Assembly (NCBI GenBank): GCA_052066835.1
Contig: JBQHRJ010000014.1
Length of the DNA: 64,000 bases
DNA from: UBA2821 sp902763335
GTDB taxonomy: Bacteria; Bacillota; Clostridia; Lachnospirales; Lachnospiraceae
Direction: 5' to 3' (one strand)
The notes beneath the pieces are model-generated. The model worked only from the letters and a program-made list of their open reading frames with translations. It was not told the DNA's origin and ran no database searches. This document shows positions 8,905 to 16,090 of this stretch, piece after piece (position 1 is the stretch's first letter; every line of letters begins with the position of its first letter). The translations under genes were made by a program, and so were the position numbers.

Positions 8905-9514
8905 CATTGATGATTTGGAAAAGTATTATAGACATTCTGAAAGGGAAAGCAACGGTACTTATAAAACAATGCCACAAGAAAAGCGAAAAAATGCAGACCC
9001 ACAGCTAAATTGCACCGTGTACGAAATAAGACTGCCCCGCTTTTCTAACGAGAAAGACACAAAGAAATGCTTTACACGATTAGCAAACTTTTTAAGTAGG
9101 CATATTCATTATGGAACAGTTGCGGTATTGGGATATAGCAATCACGCAAAATGGACACCGCACCGCTTTGAACAAGGAAAACGAGGGGGGAGAGCCCGAA
9201 AAGTTTTTAATGATTCAAATAGTTATAAACGACCACCGCATCTACACATAAACATTGCAGGAAGTGAAGCACACAGGGTAGCAACAAGGCTATATAAGAA
9301 TGAATGTAGATTATATGAACGCACACACAATAAGCCTTTCCCAAAGATGCAACGTGACGTTGTGCGAAGCAAGGCAGGGCGTAATTTAAGTCGTGAATAC
9401 ATTGCATGGCAAAGCACTTTATATCGTGAATTTGGAGATGTGGACAGCTTTATACAAGAGCATGACTTGGGGGAAAGAAGAAATAACAATAGCTATTATG
9501 ATGATGAATATTGA
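8894..9514 (+). CDS. Candidate HUH-type replication protein
   Basis: A 206-residue basic protein; ATG 8894 follows GGAGG (8883-8887). It contains PPHLHINIAG, where HLH at residues 116-118 fits the His-hydrophobic-His metal motif of HUH endonucleases, preceded by a beta-type segment GTVAVLGYS (74-82). Tyr169 and Tyr177 in SREYIAWQSTLYREF are possible nucleophiles, but the usual Tyr-x-x-Lys spacing is not clear. If correct, it would nick one strand to start rolling-circle replication or transfer. A non-catalytic DNA-binding protein remains possible. Confidence 0.4.
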   Translation: MRISIDDLEKYYRHSERESNGTYKTMPQEKRKNADPQLNCTVYEIRLPRFSNEKDTKKCFTRLANFLSRHIHYGTVAVLGYSNHAKWTPHRFEQGKRGGRARKVFNDSNSYKRPPHLHINIAGSEAHRVATRLYKNECRLYERTHNKPFPKMQRDVVRSKAGRNLSREYIAWQSTLYREFGDVDSFIQEHDLGERRNNNSYYDDEY

Positions 9515-9671
9515 TAGGTCAGAAATACATTTTTGTATTTTAAGCACAACTACAAACACGAAAGAAAGCTAGTATTTACAATGGTTTGCGGTATGCAGGC
9601 AATACGGACAGCAACTACTATAATGTATAATCTATATAACTATATGTGTATATACACAGAAAGGAGCAAGT

Positions 9672-9923
9672 ATGTTTTACGGATATTTAGAACAAGTTGA
9701 ACGATTAAAAGCAAAGATTGAGGAAAAGGACACTTCACAAGTACACTTTTTAGATTTGCGGAAAGATGGAACGTTTATAGATGCAGATACAAAAATTATA
9801 TATAGAAACTGGGAAGAAGTTGAGAAAAAGTTGTCGGGGATAGCAATTATAGATGATATTCCGGATGATGAGGAAATAAATGAGGGGGTGCAGAATGATT
9901 GCGAATTAGTGATGAAAGAATGA
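9672..9923 (+). CDS. Hypothetical 83-residue protein of the element
   Basis: Has AAAGGAG eight bases before the ATG and overlaps the following gene by 25 bases. The N-terminus is a short predicted coiled coil (LEQVERLKAKIEEKD) and the rest is acidic. Not recognised. A 157-base gap before it (9515-9671) contains two overlapping TATAAT-like boxes at 9619-9631, suggesting a second promoter inside the element. Confidence 0.55.
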   Translation: MFYGYLEQVERLKAKIEEKDTSQVHFLDLRKDGTFIDADTKIIYRNWEEVEKKLSGIAIIDDIPDDEEINEGVQNDCELVMKE

Positions 9924-10264
9924 TTGAAGCACTTATAACAACTGAAAGTATAACAAAGTGTGCGGAAGTGCTAGGGTGCAACAGAAAAAGCATATATGAC
10001 AGGTTAAAAAAGCCCGAATTTTACGCAAAGCTACAACAACAGCGTAAAGATTGTTTTGCTTTAACGACTAGCAAAATAACAAATGCACAGGAACAGGCTG
10101 TACAAACGCTTATAGATATTATGAGCAGTGAGGATGCAAGTGATGGATGCAAAATAAAGGCAAGTCAGATAATACTTGATACTTGCATAAAGACTACACA
10201 GCAAATTGATGTTATAGACCAAATACATGAACTTAAACAAATGATGAAAATGCGGGAAATGTAA
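9899..10264 (+). CDS. Terminase-small-subunit-like HTH protein
   Basis: 121 residues from TTG 9899, which has AGGGGGTG upstream; ATG 9920 is an alternative. An N-terminal HTH (ITKCAEVLGCNRKSIYDRLK, then KPEFYAKLQQQR) is followed by a long helical tail ending in a coiled coil. This matches the layout of Gram-positive phage small terminase/phBC6A51-type HTH proteins, which recognise DNA for packaging. No large terminase is present, so it would redirect a helper phage or serve another DNA-binding role. The assignment is by pattern. Confidence 0.45.
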   Translation: MRISDERMIEALITTESITKCAEVLGCNRKSIYDRLKKPEFYAKLQQQRKDCFALTTSKITNAQEQAVQTLIDIMSSEDASDGCKIKASQIILDTCIKTTQQIDVIDQIHELKQMMKMREM

Positions 10265-10309
10265 CGTAACTAAACAAGAAATATATACAACGAAAGGAAG
10301 TGATGATAT

Positions 10310-10429
10310 ATGCAGAGTTTAGCAACAGAGATTTTACACGAAGTCAAGAAAACCGCTACTTTTTGGAAAGTGGCAACAATCGTTAGTTTAACAGTTGCAC
10401 TTGTGGAACTTGTAATTATCGTATTTTAG
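10310..10429 (+). CDS. 39-residue single-span membrane peptide
   Basis: ORF of 39 residues: an amphipathic N-terminus (MQSLATEILHEVKKTATFWK), then one hydrophobic span (VATIVSLTVALVELVIIVF) that runs to the stop. AAAGGAAG lies upstream. Short membrane peptides like this recur in phage-like and mobilisable elements with unknown roles. The size makes it less certain than its neighbours, but the ribosome site and tight spacing support it. Confidence 0.5.
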   Translation: MQSLATEILHEVKKTATFWKVATIVSLTVALVELVIIVF

Positions 10430-10444
10430 AAAGTGGGTGTTTTT

Positions 10445-10648
10445 ATGAAACGAGACATACCTACCCCCAATGCCCCAGTATTTGCTAATTTAAGAAATCG
10501 AGGATTGACGTGCATTGGCACAGCAGGAACAGAAAAAGGGCTTGAAAAGGCAAGGTCGCAAGGACTAACGATTTTCGAGCCACGATTGAATTATAGCACG
10601 AAAGAATACAACGAGATTGTAAAGCGTAGACGAAAATATAACAAATAA
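10445..10648 (+). CDS. Hypothetical 67-residue basic protein
   Basis: Begins 15 bases after the membrane-peptide gene; ATG 10445 is seven bases after GGGTG. It is basic at the C-terminus (EYNEIVKRRRKYNK) and contains TAGTEKGLEKARSQGLTIFE. Not recognised. Tight spacing places it in the same operon as its neighbours. Confidence 0.55.
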   Translation: MKRDIPTPNAPVFANLRNRGLTCIGTAGTEKGLEKARSQGLTIFEPRLNYSTKEYNEIVKRRRKYNK

Positions 10649-10663
10649 AGGAGATTAGAACTT

Positions 10664-11323
10664 ATGAAAGATATGACAATTACAACAGGCGGAGTATATG
10701 ATGCAATGATGCAGGCGGAGAAATTAAGACAGCAATATGAAAATGCTGTGCATGATGTTAGCACAGACAGAGATTTAAGTGCAGAGGGAAAGCAAAAGAA
10801 AATAGACGTTATTAAGGCTGATTATACAAAGAAGAATGACGAACTGAAAGCACTTATGATTGATGCTGTGGAAGAAATTAAGGGAACTATTGCAAGTACA
10901 CCTTATGAATATAGTGATGAACTGGCACACAGTATTGATTATATTAAGACAATGGCAGATGCAGGAATTTTAACGGATGCAATGTTTACACATGAAATGG
11001 ACAAGTATCGGGGTCGTGAAATGGACTATGTTTTTGCACGAGAAAAGCTGAAAGGTTCAATTCCTGTTGAAAGATTTGATACTTATGCTTTTTCTACTTA
11101 CGGAAATTATGATGTAAATGGCAAGCGTTCTTTTGTATCACCGCTTGAACATTTTGACAAGTTGGAGGAATATATCAAAGCAGATAATGTTATTATGGTT
11201 GCACACATGATGGAACAGACAGAAAACAAGCTAGGTATTGAAAGCGTGGGCAGACAGAATTATAGAGAACAGCAAAAAGCAAAGTTACAAACTATGACAG
11301 AGAATACACCACAGCTTATCTAA
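10664..11323 (+). CDS. Hypothetical 219-residue protein of the element
   Basis: Starts 15 bases after the preceding gene with AAAGGAG upstream. Residues about 12-75 are strongly helical and charged, likely coiled coil (MMQAEKLRQQYENAVHDVST). The middle contains MDKYRGREMDYVFAREKLKG and the tail is Gln/Lys-rich. No family recognised; the length and helical start are compatible with a scaffold or DNA-organising protein, but nothing shows this. Last gene before a 336-base gap. Confidence 0.6.
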   Translation: MKDMTITTGGVYDAMMQAEKLRQQYENAVHDVSTDRDLSAEGKQKKIDVIKADYTKKNDELKALMIDAVEEIKGTIASTPYEYSDELAHSIDYIKTMADAGILTDAMFTHEMDKYRGREMDYVFAREKLKGSIPVERFDTYAFSTYGNYDVNGKRSFVSPLEHFDKLEEYIKADNVIMVAHMMEQTENKLGIESVGRQNYREQQKAKLQTMTENTPQLI

Positions 11324-11358
11324 TCTAATTTATAAGCGAGAAACAATGAAATTCACGT

Positions 11359-11423
11359 CAAATTTGCGTTTTAAGTGTTTGGTAGTACATTTGTATACCC
11401 TAGCACCTAAAAACGCAAATTTG
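11359..11423. repeat. Long inverted repeat in gene-free part of the element
   Basis: CAAATTTGCGTTTTAAGTG (11359-11377) and CACCTAAAAACGCAAATTTG (11404-11423) form imperfect inverted arms, with the outer 13 bases perfect, around a 26-base centre. No T run follows, so a terminator is less likely than a protein-binding hairpin or replication/transfer origin. The surrounding 11324-11660 is AT-rich with no gene. Confidence 0.6.
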
Positions 11424-11660
11424 ATACAAATTATCTTGAACTTTGAAATTGTAGTATAAGATAAGTGCATTTCCGCTAATAAATATGTAAAAAATATGTA
11501 ATTGCATATAAAATGATAATACATATGCTTTGAAAACATTGATTTTGCAAGGCTTTTGGTAAAATATTAGTTCTTACATAACATAATAAACATTTTTATT
11601 GTAAAAATCAGCATAATATTGTATAATTATTGTACGGACAATAAATAGCGAGGTGATGAA

Positions 11661-11837
11661 ATGAATAGTCCGAAGAAAAGAGGTAGACCTAGAAAAAGCG
11701 ACCCGAGAAATAAACGTTTTGAAATACGAATGACACAGGAGCAGGAAGAACTACTTGCAGAGTGTTCAGAAAAGGCAGGAATCACAAAAACAGACGTGAT
11801 TATAAAAGGGATTGAACTATTTAGGAATACATTATAA
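11661..11837 (+). CDS. Ribbon-helix-helix DNA-binding protein
   Basis: A 58-residue protein with AGGTGATGAA before the ATG. The N-terminus is basic (KKRGRPRKSDP, an AT-hook-like GRPRK), followed by a ribbon-helix-helix pattern (FEIRMTQEQEELLAECSEKA, then ITKTDVIIKGIELF), as in MobC/Arc-type proteins. Lying directly upstream of the integrase, it could be a relaxosome accessory factor or an autoregulator of the int operon. Confidence 0.75.
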   Translation: MNSPKKRGRPRKSDPRNKRFEIRMTQEQEELLAECSEKAGITKTDVIIKGIELFRNTL

Positions 11838-11839
11838 AA

Positions 11840-11875
11840 GGTTAGCCACTCCCCGACCAAAGCGAATGACTAACC
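11840..11875 (+). promoter_or_regulatory. Stem-loop between RHH gene and integrase
   Basis: GGTTAGCCACTC (11840-11851) can pair with GAATGACTAACC (11864-11875), with two mismatches around a 12-base loop. It lies between the ribbon-helix-helix stop and the integrase start with no strong T run, so it may attenuate or stabilise the int transcript. The role is inferred. Confidence 0.45.
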
Positions 11876-11964
11876 CCTATGTATAGTACAGAATGTCCGT
11901 ACCGTGAAATATTCTATCATAGTATGGTCATTCAGGCAAACGAAAGAAAGGAATGGTACATATT

Positions 11965-13185
11965 ATGGCAGAGAAAAGAAAAGACAACAAAGGCAGAAAT
12001 TTGCAAAAAGGAGAAGGGCAAAGAAAGGACGGAAGATATTATTTTCAATATAAAGATATTTTCGGAAAGAGCAAGGTTGTTTATAGCTGGAATTTGGCAG
12101 ATTTGAGAGAAAAAGAGAAGCAAATAATAAAAGATAAAGAAGATGGTATCGATAATGTTTCCTCTAAAATATCATTGAATGAGTTATTTGACTTGTATTT
12201 AAGCTTAAAAAACAAGGAAAGATTCAGAGATACAACAAAAGATAATTATAATGCTATGTGGGATTTGCACATTAGAAATACTGAACTTGGGATTGCAAAG
12301 ATTTGTGATATTAAACCTAGTCGTATAAAGAAATTTTATGCAGAACTTAAAGAAAAAGGTCTTTCTAATAGCACAATAAAACTGTTTCATAGTATGTTAT
12401 TACCTAGTTTTGAATTAGCTGTAAATGATGATATGATTAGAAAAAATCCTGTTAAGGGGTGTTTGGAAGAATATAAAGGCGGTGCAAAGGAAAAAGAGGC
12501 ATTGACAATGTATCAGCAAACGGAATTATTGCAGTTTGTAAAAGAAAGCAATGTGTATAATACCTATGAGCCTATGTTAAGGTATATGTTGGGAACAGGA
12601 TGCAGAATAGGCGAAGTTATTGGAATAACTTGGAATGATATTGACATGAAAAACAAGGAAATCAATATCAATCATCAGTTGATATATAAGAGAAATGCAG
12701 AGGGAAAGACAGTGTTTTCTATATCAGAAACAAAGACAGAAGCAGGAAACAGGAAAATCCCAATGACAAAGGAAGTGTATAATGCGTTATGTATGCAGAG
12801 AAAATATGCTTTATATATGGGAATACCGAGAGATTATAAAGTTGATGGTTATGATAAGTTTGTATTTGTGACAAAAAGCGGTAAACCTATCGCCCCGAAT
12901 GGATTTAATAATGTATTAAAGAATTTAGTCAATGCATATAACAAGCGAGAGACTATAATGGCAGAATCGGAAAAGCGGGAGCCTGTATTATTACCGCATA
13001 TGTCAGCACATACATTTAGACATACTGCTTGTACTAGAATGGCAGAAGCAGGAGTGCAACCAAAAGCATTACAATATATTTTAGGGCATAGTGATATGTC
13101 AATTACCATGAATGTATATACCCATGCACAATACGACAATGTGAAAAAAGAAATTGAAAATATGGAACAGCAACAGGCTATGTAA
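11965..13185 (+). CDS. Tyrosine recombinase (integrase)
   Basis: A 406-residue phage/Tn916-type integrase: basic N-terminal arm-binding region (MAEKRKDNKGRNLQKGEGQR), SAM-like core-binding domain (about 55-165) and catalytic domain (about 175-400). Catalytic residues are visible: Arg214 (GCRIGEV), His349-x-x-Arg352 (HTFRH), His375 (LGHSDMS) and nucleophile Tyr385 (NVYTH). ATG 11953 is directly against the AAAGGA site, so ATG 11965 is preferred. It ends 131 bases from attR, the usual position for the enzyme acting on that site, and is followed by a terminator. Confidence 0.95.
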   Translation: MAEKRKDNKGRNLQKGEGQRKDGRYYFQYKDIFGKSKVVYSWNLADLREKEKQIIKDKEDGIDNVSSKISLNELFDLYLSLKNKERFRDTTKDNYNAMWDLHIRNTELGIAKICDIKPSRIKKFYAELKEKGLSNSTIKLFHSMLLPSFELAVNDDMIRKNPVKGCLEEYKGGAKEKEALTMYQQTELLQFVKESNVYNTYEPMLRYMLGTGCRIGEVIGITWNDIDMKNKEININHQLIYKRNAEGKTVFSISETKTEAGNRKIPMTKEVYNALCMQRKYALYMGIPRDYKVDGYDKFVFVTKSGKPIAPNGFNNVLKNLVNAYNKRETIMAESEKREPVLLPHMSAHTFRHTACTRMAEAGVQPKALQYILGHSDMSITMNVYTHAQYDNVKKEIENMEQQQAM

Positions 13186-13195
13186 TGCATTGAAA

Positions 13196-13225
13196 ATAAG
13201 AGGGGATATTTCCCTCTTATTTTTG
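13196..13225 (+). terminator. Terminator after integrase
   Basis: AATAAGAGGGGA and TCCCTCTTATTTTT form a stem of about 11 bp around a short ATAT loop with a T run, ten bases after the int stop. It would insulate hsp20 from element transcription. Confidence 0.85.
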
Positions 13226-13316
13226 TAAACCAGTGCAAAATATGTAAATGATATGTAAATATGGGGAAAATCAAGAGTTAGTATACAGAGAACATTGTAG
13301 TTCACACAATCTTCAC

Positions 13317-13339
13317 AAAAAATTAGCACTCACCTCTTG
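13317..13339. repeat. attR, right copy of 23-bp att core
   Basis: Identical to 6503-6525. The core ends inside the -35 box of the hsp20 promoter (TTG in the core, ACA outside), and its last 17 bases supply the left arm and most of the spacer of the CIRCE operator. Two ATATGTAAAT repeats lie about 70 bases to the left and could be integrase arm sites. Confidence 0.85.
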
Positions 13340-13349
13340 ACAGTGCTAA
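13323..13349 (+). promoter_or_regulatory. CIRCE operator (HrcA site) of hsp20
   Basis: TTAGCACTC, nine bases, CAGTGCTAA. This matches the CIRCE consensus TTAGCACTC-N9-GAGTGCTAA at 17 of 18 arm positions. CIRCE is bound by the heat-shock repressor HrcA. It overlaps the promoter below, so hsp20 is predicted to be induced when HrcA is titrated by unfolded protein. Confidence 0.9.
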
Positions 13350-13365
13350 TAATATATGTTATATT
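13337..13365 (+). promoter_or_regulatory. hsp20 promoter
   Basis: TTGACA (13337-13342), 17-base spacer, TATATT (13360-13365): a near-consensus SigA-type promoter. The -35 hexamer lies within the CIRCE spacer and right arm, so HrcA would block RNA polymerase. The leader to the ATG is about 90 bases. Confidence 0.8.
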
Positions 13366-13463
13366 ACATCTAGAACAAAGGAAGGTATAAAAAAGATAAC
13401 CTCCCCGGTTCCAGAGAAACAAGGTAAACGAGCATATGGAATATAGAAAAGGAGCGATGACTT

Positions 13464-13928
13464 ATGTTGATGCCTAGTATTTTTGGAGAGAATTTATTTG
13501 ATGACTGGTTTGATGATTTCCCATTCTATAATGACAAAGCAATGAAAGATGTGGAAAAGAAATTATATGGTAGGAAAGCCGGTAGGATTATGAAGACCGA
13601 TATCAAGGAAAAGGATAACGGTTATGAACTAGAGATAGATTTACCGGGATTTACAAAAGATGAGATTAAGGCTTCACTTGATAACGGATATCTGACAATA
13701 AGCGCTGCTAAAGGTCTTGACAAAGATGAGCAGGAGAAAGAAACCGGACATTATATCCGTAGGGAACGTTATGCCGGAGCATGTCAGAGAAGCTTTTATG
13801 TAGGAGATGCAGTTGAGCAGGATGACATAAAAGGCGAATTTAAACATGGTATTCTGAAACTCTTCGTGCCGAAGAAAGAGGCAAAGAAAGAGGTTAAGGA
13901 AAATAAATACATTGCCATTGAAGGATAA
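13464..13928 (+). CDS. Hsp20/alpha-crystallin small heat-shock protein
   Basis: A 154-residue ATP-independent chaperone that holds unfolding proteins. The N-terminal arm (residues 1-40) is Phe/Asp-rich (FGENLFDDWFDDFPF). The alpha-crystallin domain spans about 44-140: YELEIDLPGFTKDEI, then YLTISAAK, YAGACQRSFYVGD and the conserved GILKLFVPK strand. AAAGGAG lies ten bases before the ATG. CIRCE control and the isolated position fit a heat-shock gene. Confidence 0.95.
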   Translation: MLMPSIFGENLFDDWFDDFPFYNDKAMKDVEKKLYGRKAGRIMKTDIKEKDNGYELEIDLPGFTKDEIKASLDNGYLTISAAKGLDKDEQEKETGHYIRRERYAGACQRSFYVGDAVEQDDIKGEFKHGILKLFVPKKEAKKEVKENKYIAIEG

Positions 13929-13977
13929 AATTCAACAACAAATCCTTTGAAGACGGTAATGAAAAGAGGCGATAAAA

Positions 13978-14058
13978 ATGTCAGACAAGAATCCAAAACA
14001 TCCTTTAAAAAAGAAAAAAGCTAAGACAAAAGATAAGAAGAAAAATGTATATGAATAG
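13978..14058 (+). CDS. Possible 26-residue Lys-rich peptide
   Basis: ORF of 26 residues (MSDKNPKHPLKKKKAKTKDK and six more), with AGAGG upstream, 49 bases after hsp20 and before its terminator. Eleven or so lysines suggest a nucleic-acid-binding or disordered peptide. Conservation downstream of hsp20 would be needed to accept it. Confidence 0.35.
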   Translation: MSDKNPKHPLKKKKAKTKDKKKNVYE

Positions 14059-14085
14059 AGAAATTCTTAGCTAAGAGTTATATAT

Positions 14086-14170
14086 TTACAATCGTCGCAT
14101 TACGAATATTAAAAAGTCGTGGTGCGGCGATTTTTGGTTTATATGTAACTGATTTTTGTTACGGTAAAAT
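14086..14170. repeat. 85-bp direct repeat, copy 1
   Basis: Matches 16091-16175 at 81 of 85 positions without gaps. The first part is an intrinsic terminator and the second part contains a GTAAC...GTTAC mini inverted repeat. The two copies bound the DinJ/RelE, nitroreductase and ArsR genes with a period of 2005 bases. Confidence 0.9.
14089..14135 (+). terminator. Terminator of hsp20 unit
   Basis: AATCGTCGCATTACGA pairs along 16 bases (some G-T pairs) with TCGTGGTGCGGCGATT, followed by a T run. It lies inside repeat copy 1. Confidence 0.85.
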
Positions 14171-14175
14171 AAGTA

Positions 14176-14204
14176 TTGCTATTGTGCTGACATTTGCATA
14201 TAAT
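14176..14204 (+). promoter_or_regulatory. Promoter of antitoxin-toxin operon
   Basis: TTGCTA (14176-14181), 17-base spacer, TATAAT (14199-14204), starting six bases after repeat copy 1 ends, so the bounded segment carries its own promoter. Confidence 0.65.
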
Positions 14205-14246
14205 AGAGATAGATGGAAACACTACTCACGAAAGGAGATGTTTTAT

Positions 14247-14555
14247 ATGGCTACAAAATCAGCAAATTTATATGCAAGGATTGAACCGGATGTCAAAGAA
14301 AAGGCAGAAAGTATCCTGTCTGCACTTGGTATCCCTGCTTCCAGTGCTATCAATATGTTTTATAAACAGATTATCTTACAGAGAGGACTTCCGTTTGAAG
14401 TAAAAATACCATCTGCCAGACCTGTTGACATAAGCATATTATCAGAAGCAGAGTTCAATGAAGAATTGGAGAAAGGATATGCAGATATGCAGGCTGGACG
14501 GACAAAAAATGCGAAGAAAGCCTTTGCTGACATTCGCAAGGATTATGGCTTATGA
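14247..14555 (+). CDS. RelB/DinJ-family antitoxin
   Basis: A 102-residue antitoxin. The N-terminus is a ribbon-helix-helix domain (SANLYARIEPDVKEKAESIL, then GIPASSAINMFYKQIILQ), and the acidic, helical C-terminus (about 60-102) would wrap the toxin. AAAGGAG lies upstream of ATG 14247; an earlier in-frame ATG overlaps that site. The stop overlaps the toxin start in an ATGA arrangement, giving coupled translation. Such antitoxins normally repress their own promoter. Confidence 0.9.
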   Translation: MATKSANLYARIEPDVKEKAESILSALGIPASSAINMFYKQIILQRGLPFEVKIPSARPVDISILSEAEFNEELEKGYADMQAGRTKNAKKAFADIRKDYGL

Positions 14556-14881
14556 TATATGAAGTAGAAGTATCTGAACAGGCTGACAGTGATTTAAGAG
14601 GAATTTTTGAATATATTGCTTTTGAATTGCAATCACCGGAAAACGCAATCGGACAGCTTGACCGTCTGGAAGAACAGATATTAAGTCTGGATACGATGCC
14701 GGAGCGTTATCGAAAATATGAAAAAGAACCGTGGAAAAGTCGTGGACTTCGTGTATTACCAGTAGACAATTATGTGGTACTTTATATTCCGGATATCGAT
14801 AAAAGGGTTGTGACAATACTTAGAGTAATGTATGCCGGACGGGACATAGACAATCAGTTAAATCTCCACACAAAGCAATAA
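14552..14881 (+). CDS. RelE/ParE-superfamily toxin
   Basis: A 109-residue toxin of the RelE/ParE fold: YEVEVSEQADSDLRGIFEYI at the start, PERYRKYEKEPWKSRGLRVL in the middle, then NYVVLYIPD and VTILRVMYAGRD, the typical final strands. ParE relatives poison gyrase and RelE relatives cut ribosome-bound mRNA; the helical N-terminus leans towards ParE, but this cannot be decided by eye. It overlaps the antitoxin by four bases. Confidence 0.85.
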   Translation: MIYEVEVSEQADSDLRGIFEYIAFELQSPENAIGQLDRLEEQILSLDTMPERYRKYEKEPWKSRGLRVLPVDNYVVLYIPDIDKRVVTILRVMYAGRDIDNQLNLHTKQ

Positions 14882-14893
14882 AGGATATGATTT

Positions 14894-14928
14894 AAAGCAG
14901 TCTTTCATTTATGATCGACTGCTTTTTT
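14894..14928 (+). terminator. Terminator after toxin gene
   Basis: AAAGCAGTC and GACTGCTTTTTT pair around a 14-base loop, ending in a T run, 13 bases after the toxin stop. Confidence 0.8.
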
Positions 14929-15038
14929 CATACTCAAAATTAATTTGTTAATGGTCTCGATTTTCTTTACCAATGAAATTTTTGAAAAAATATATGATAT
15001 AATCGGTTTAAACTATTAAACTAAAGTGAGGATATTAT

Positions 15039-15680
15039 ATGGATATTTTAGAAGTAATGAGAAGCAGACACAGTGTTCGGCAATATAAAAACAAAGATAT
15101 TGAGATAACTAAGAAAAGTGTAATTAACTCCTTTATAGATTCTGTAAATGCGGAAAGTAATTTAGCTATACAGGCTTTTTTTGATGAACCTAAATGTTTT
15201 GACTCTTTTATGGCTCATTATGGAAAATTTAAAAATGTAAAAAATTATATTGCTATTGTTGGAGGTAAAAATGATCAAGAAAAAGCAGGATATTACGGAG
15301 AAAAGATTGTACTAAAATGTCAAGAATTAGGTCTTAATACCTGTTGGGTAGCAATGACACATGGAAAATCACAAGCCAAAATTAAAAGAGGACAAAAATT
15401 ATTGATTATCATATCTTTAGGATATGGTGAAACACAAGGTGTTCCACATAAAAGTAAACCAATAACTGAGCTTTCCAAAGTAGATGAAAATACGGAATGG
15501 TTTCAGAATGGTATGGAAGCAGTAAGTCTTGCCCCTACTGCTATGAATCAGCAGAAGTTTATTTTTGAATTAAAAAATGGAAATGTGTTTGCAAAATCAT
15601 TAGGCGGTTTTTATTCCAGAATTGATTTAGGAATTGTTAAATATCATTTCGAAATAGCTACCGGACACGAGGTGAACTAA
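15039..15680 (+). CDS. Nitroreductase-family protein
   Basis: A 213-residue FMN-dependent oxidoreductase-like protein. The family start motif MRSRHSVRQYKN (FMN phosphate contact) is present, followed by a central ALA-type segment, NTCWVAMTHGKSQAKIKRGQ, the strand LLIIISLGYGET and a C-terminal LAPTAMNQQKFIFEL motif. It is close to the putative TM nitroreductase subgroup. GTGAGGA lies upstream and a TATAAT box sits at 14998-15003. The stop codon shares one base with the ArsR-like start, so the pair is translationally coupled. Substrate unknown. Confidence 0.85.
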   Translation: MDILEVMRSRHSVRQYKNKDIEITKKSVINSFIDSVNAESNLAIQAFFDEPKCFDSFMAHYGKFKNVKNYIAIVGGKNDQEKAGYYGEKIVLKCQELGLNTCWVAMTHGKSQAKIKRGQKLLIIISLGYGETQGVPHKSKPITELSKVDENTEWFQNGMEAVSLAPTAMNQQKFIFELKNGNVFAKSLGGFYSRIDLGIVKYHFEIATGHEVN

Positions 15681-16042
15681 TGTATACACAAGAAGATATA
15701 GAGAAACTGGCAGTCGATTTTGAACAATGTCAGAAAATTTTAGTTGCTCTAGGTGATGAAAATAGACAGCACATGATTTTGGAAATGATGAAAATGGGTG
15801 ATTGCAGAGGGGTTAGGGTAAATGAAATCACTGAAAAAACACATTTATCCAGACAGGCAGTATCTCATCACTTACAGATTTTAAAAGAAGCGGGCATATT
15901 AAAAATGAGACGTGAAGCAACAAAAAATTACTATTATTTTGACCCGGATATGAAAAGTGTCAGTTTGTTAATTGAAATCCTGCAAAAAGCAATTCGTATT
16001 ACTTCTGAATTGCCGGATAGGAGTAAGAGTGATGAAGATTGA
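15680..16042 (+). CDS. ArsR-type HTH regulator
   Basis: A 120-residue winged-helix protein: LVALGDENRQHMILEMM, then VNEITEKTHLSRQAVSHHLQ (recognition helix) and GILKMRREATKNYYYFD (wing). No metal-binding Cys pair is seen, so it is not an obvious metal sensor; redox or another signal is possible. It overlaps the nitroreductase gene by one base (TAATG) with GAGGTG as ribosome site and probably regulates that operon. Confidence 0.85.
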   Translation: MYTQEDIEKLAVDFEQCQKILVALGDENRQHMILEMMKMGDCRGVRVNEITEKTHLSRQAVSHHLQILKEAGILKMRREATKNYYYFDPDMKSVSLLIEILQKAIRITSELPDRSKSDED

Positions 16043-16090
16043 AACCATATTTGATGGTAAAAGGATACTTTGTGCAAAAGAAGAATATAC

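Larger units (their letters stand above)
6503..13339. mobile_element. Integrated element inserted at the hsp20 CIRCE/promoter
   Basis: About 6.8 kb bounded by an identical 23-bp repeat (6503-6525 and 13317-13339). A tyrosine integrase lies next to the right end. Contents: two leftward regulators, a zinc-ribbon protein, two excisionase-like proteins, a candidate HUH replication protein, a terminase-small-like HTH protein, a small membrane peptide, several unknowns and a ribbon-helix-helix protein. There are no capsid, tail, large terminase, conjugation or resistance genes, so it resembles a small integrative mobilisable element or phage satellite more than a complete prophage. The boundaries are read directly; the class is inference. 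Confidence 0.85.

Noticed and set aside
6503..13339. Complete prophage or conjugative element
   Set aside because: No capsid, tail, lysis, large terminase or type IV secretion genes are present.
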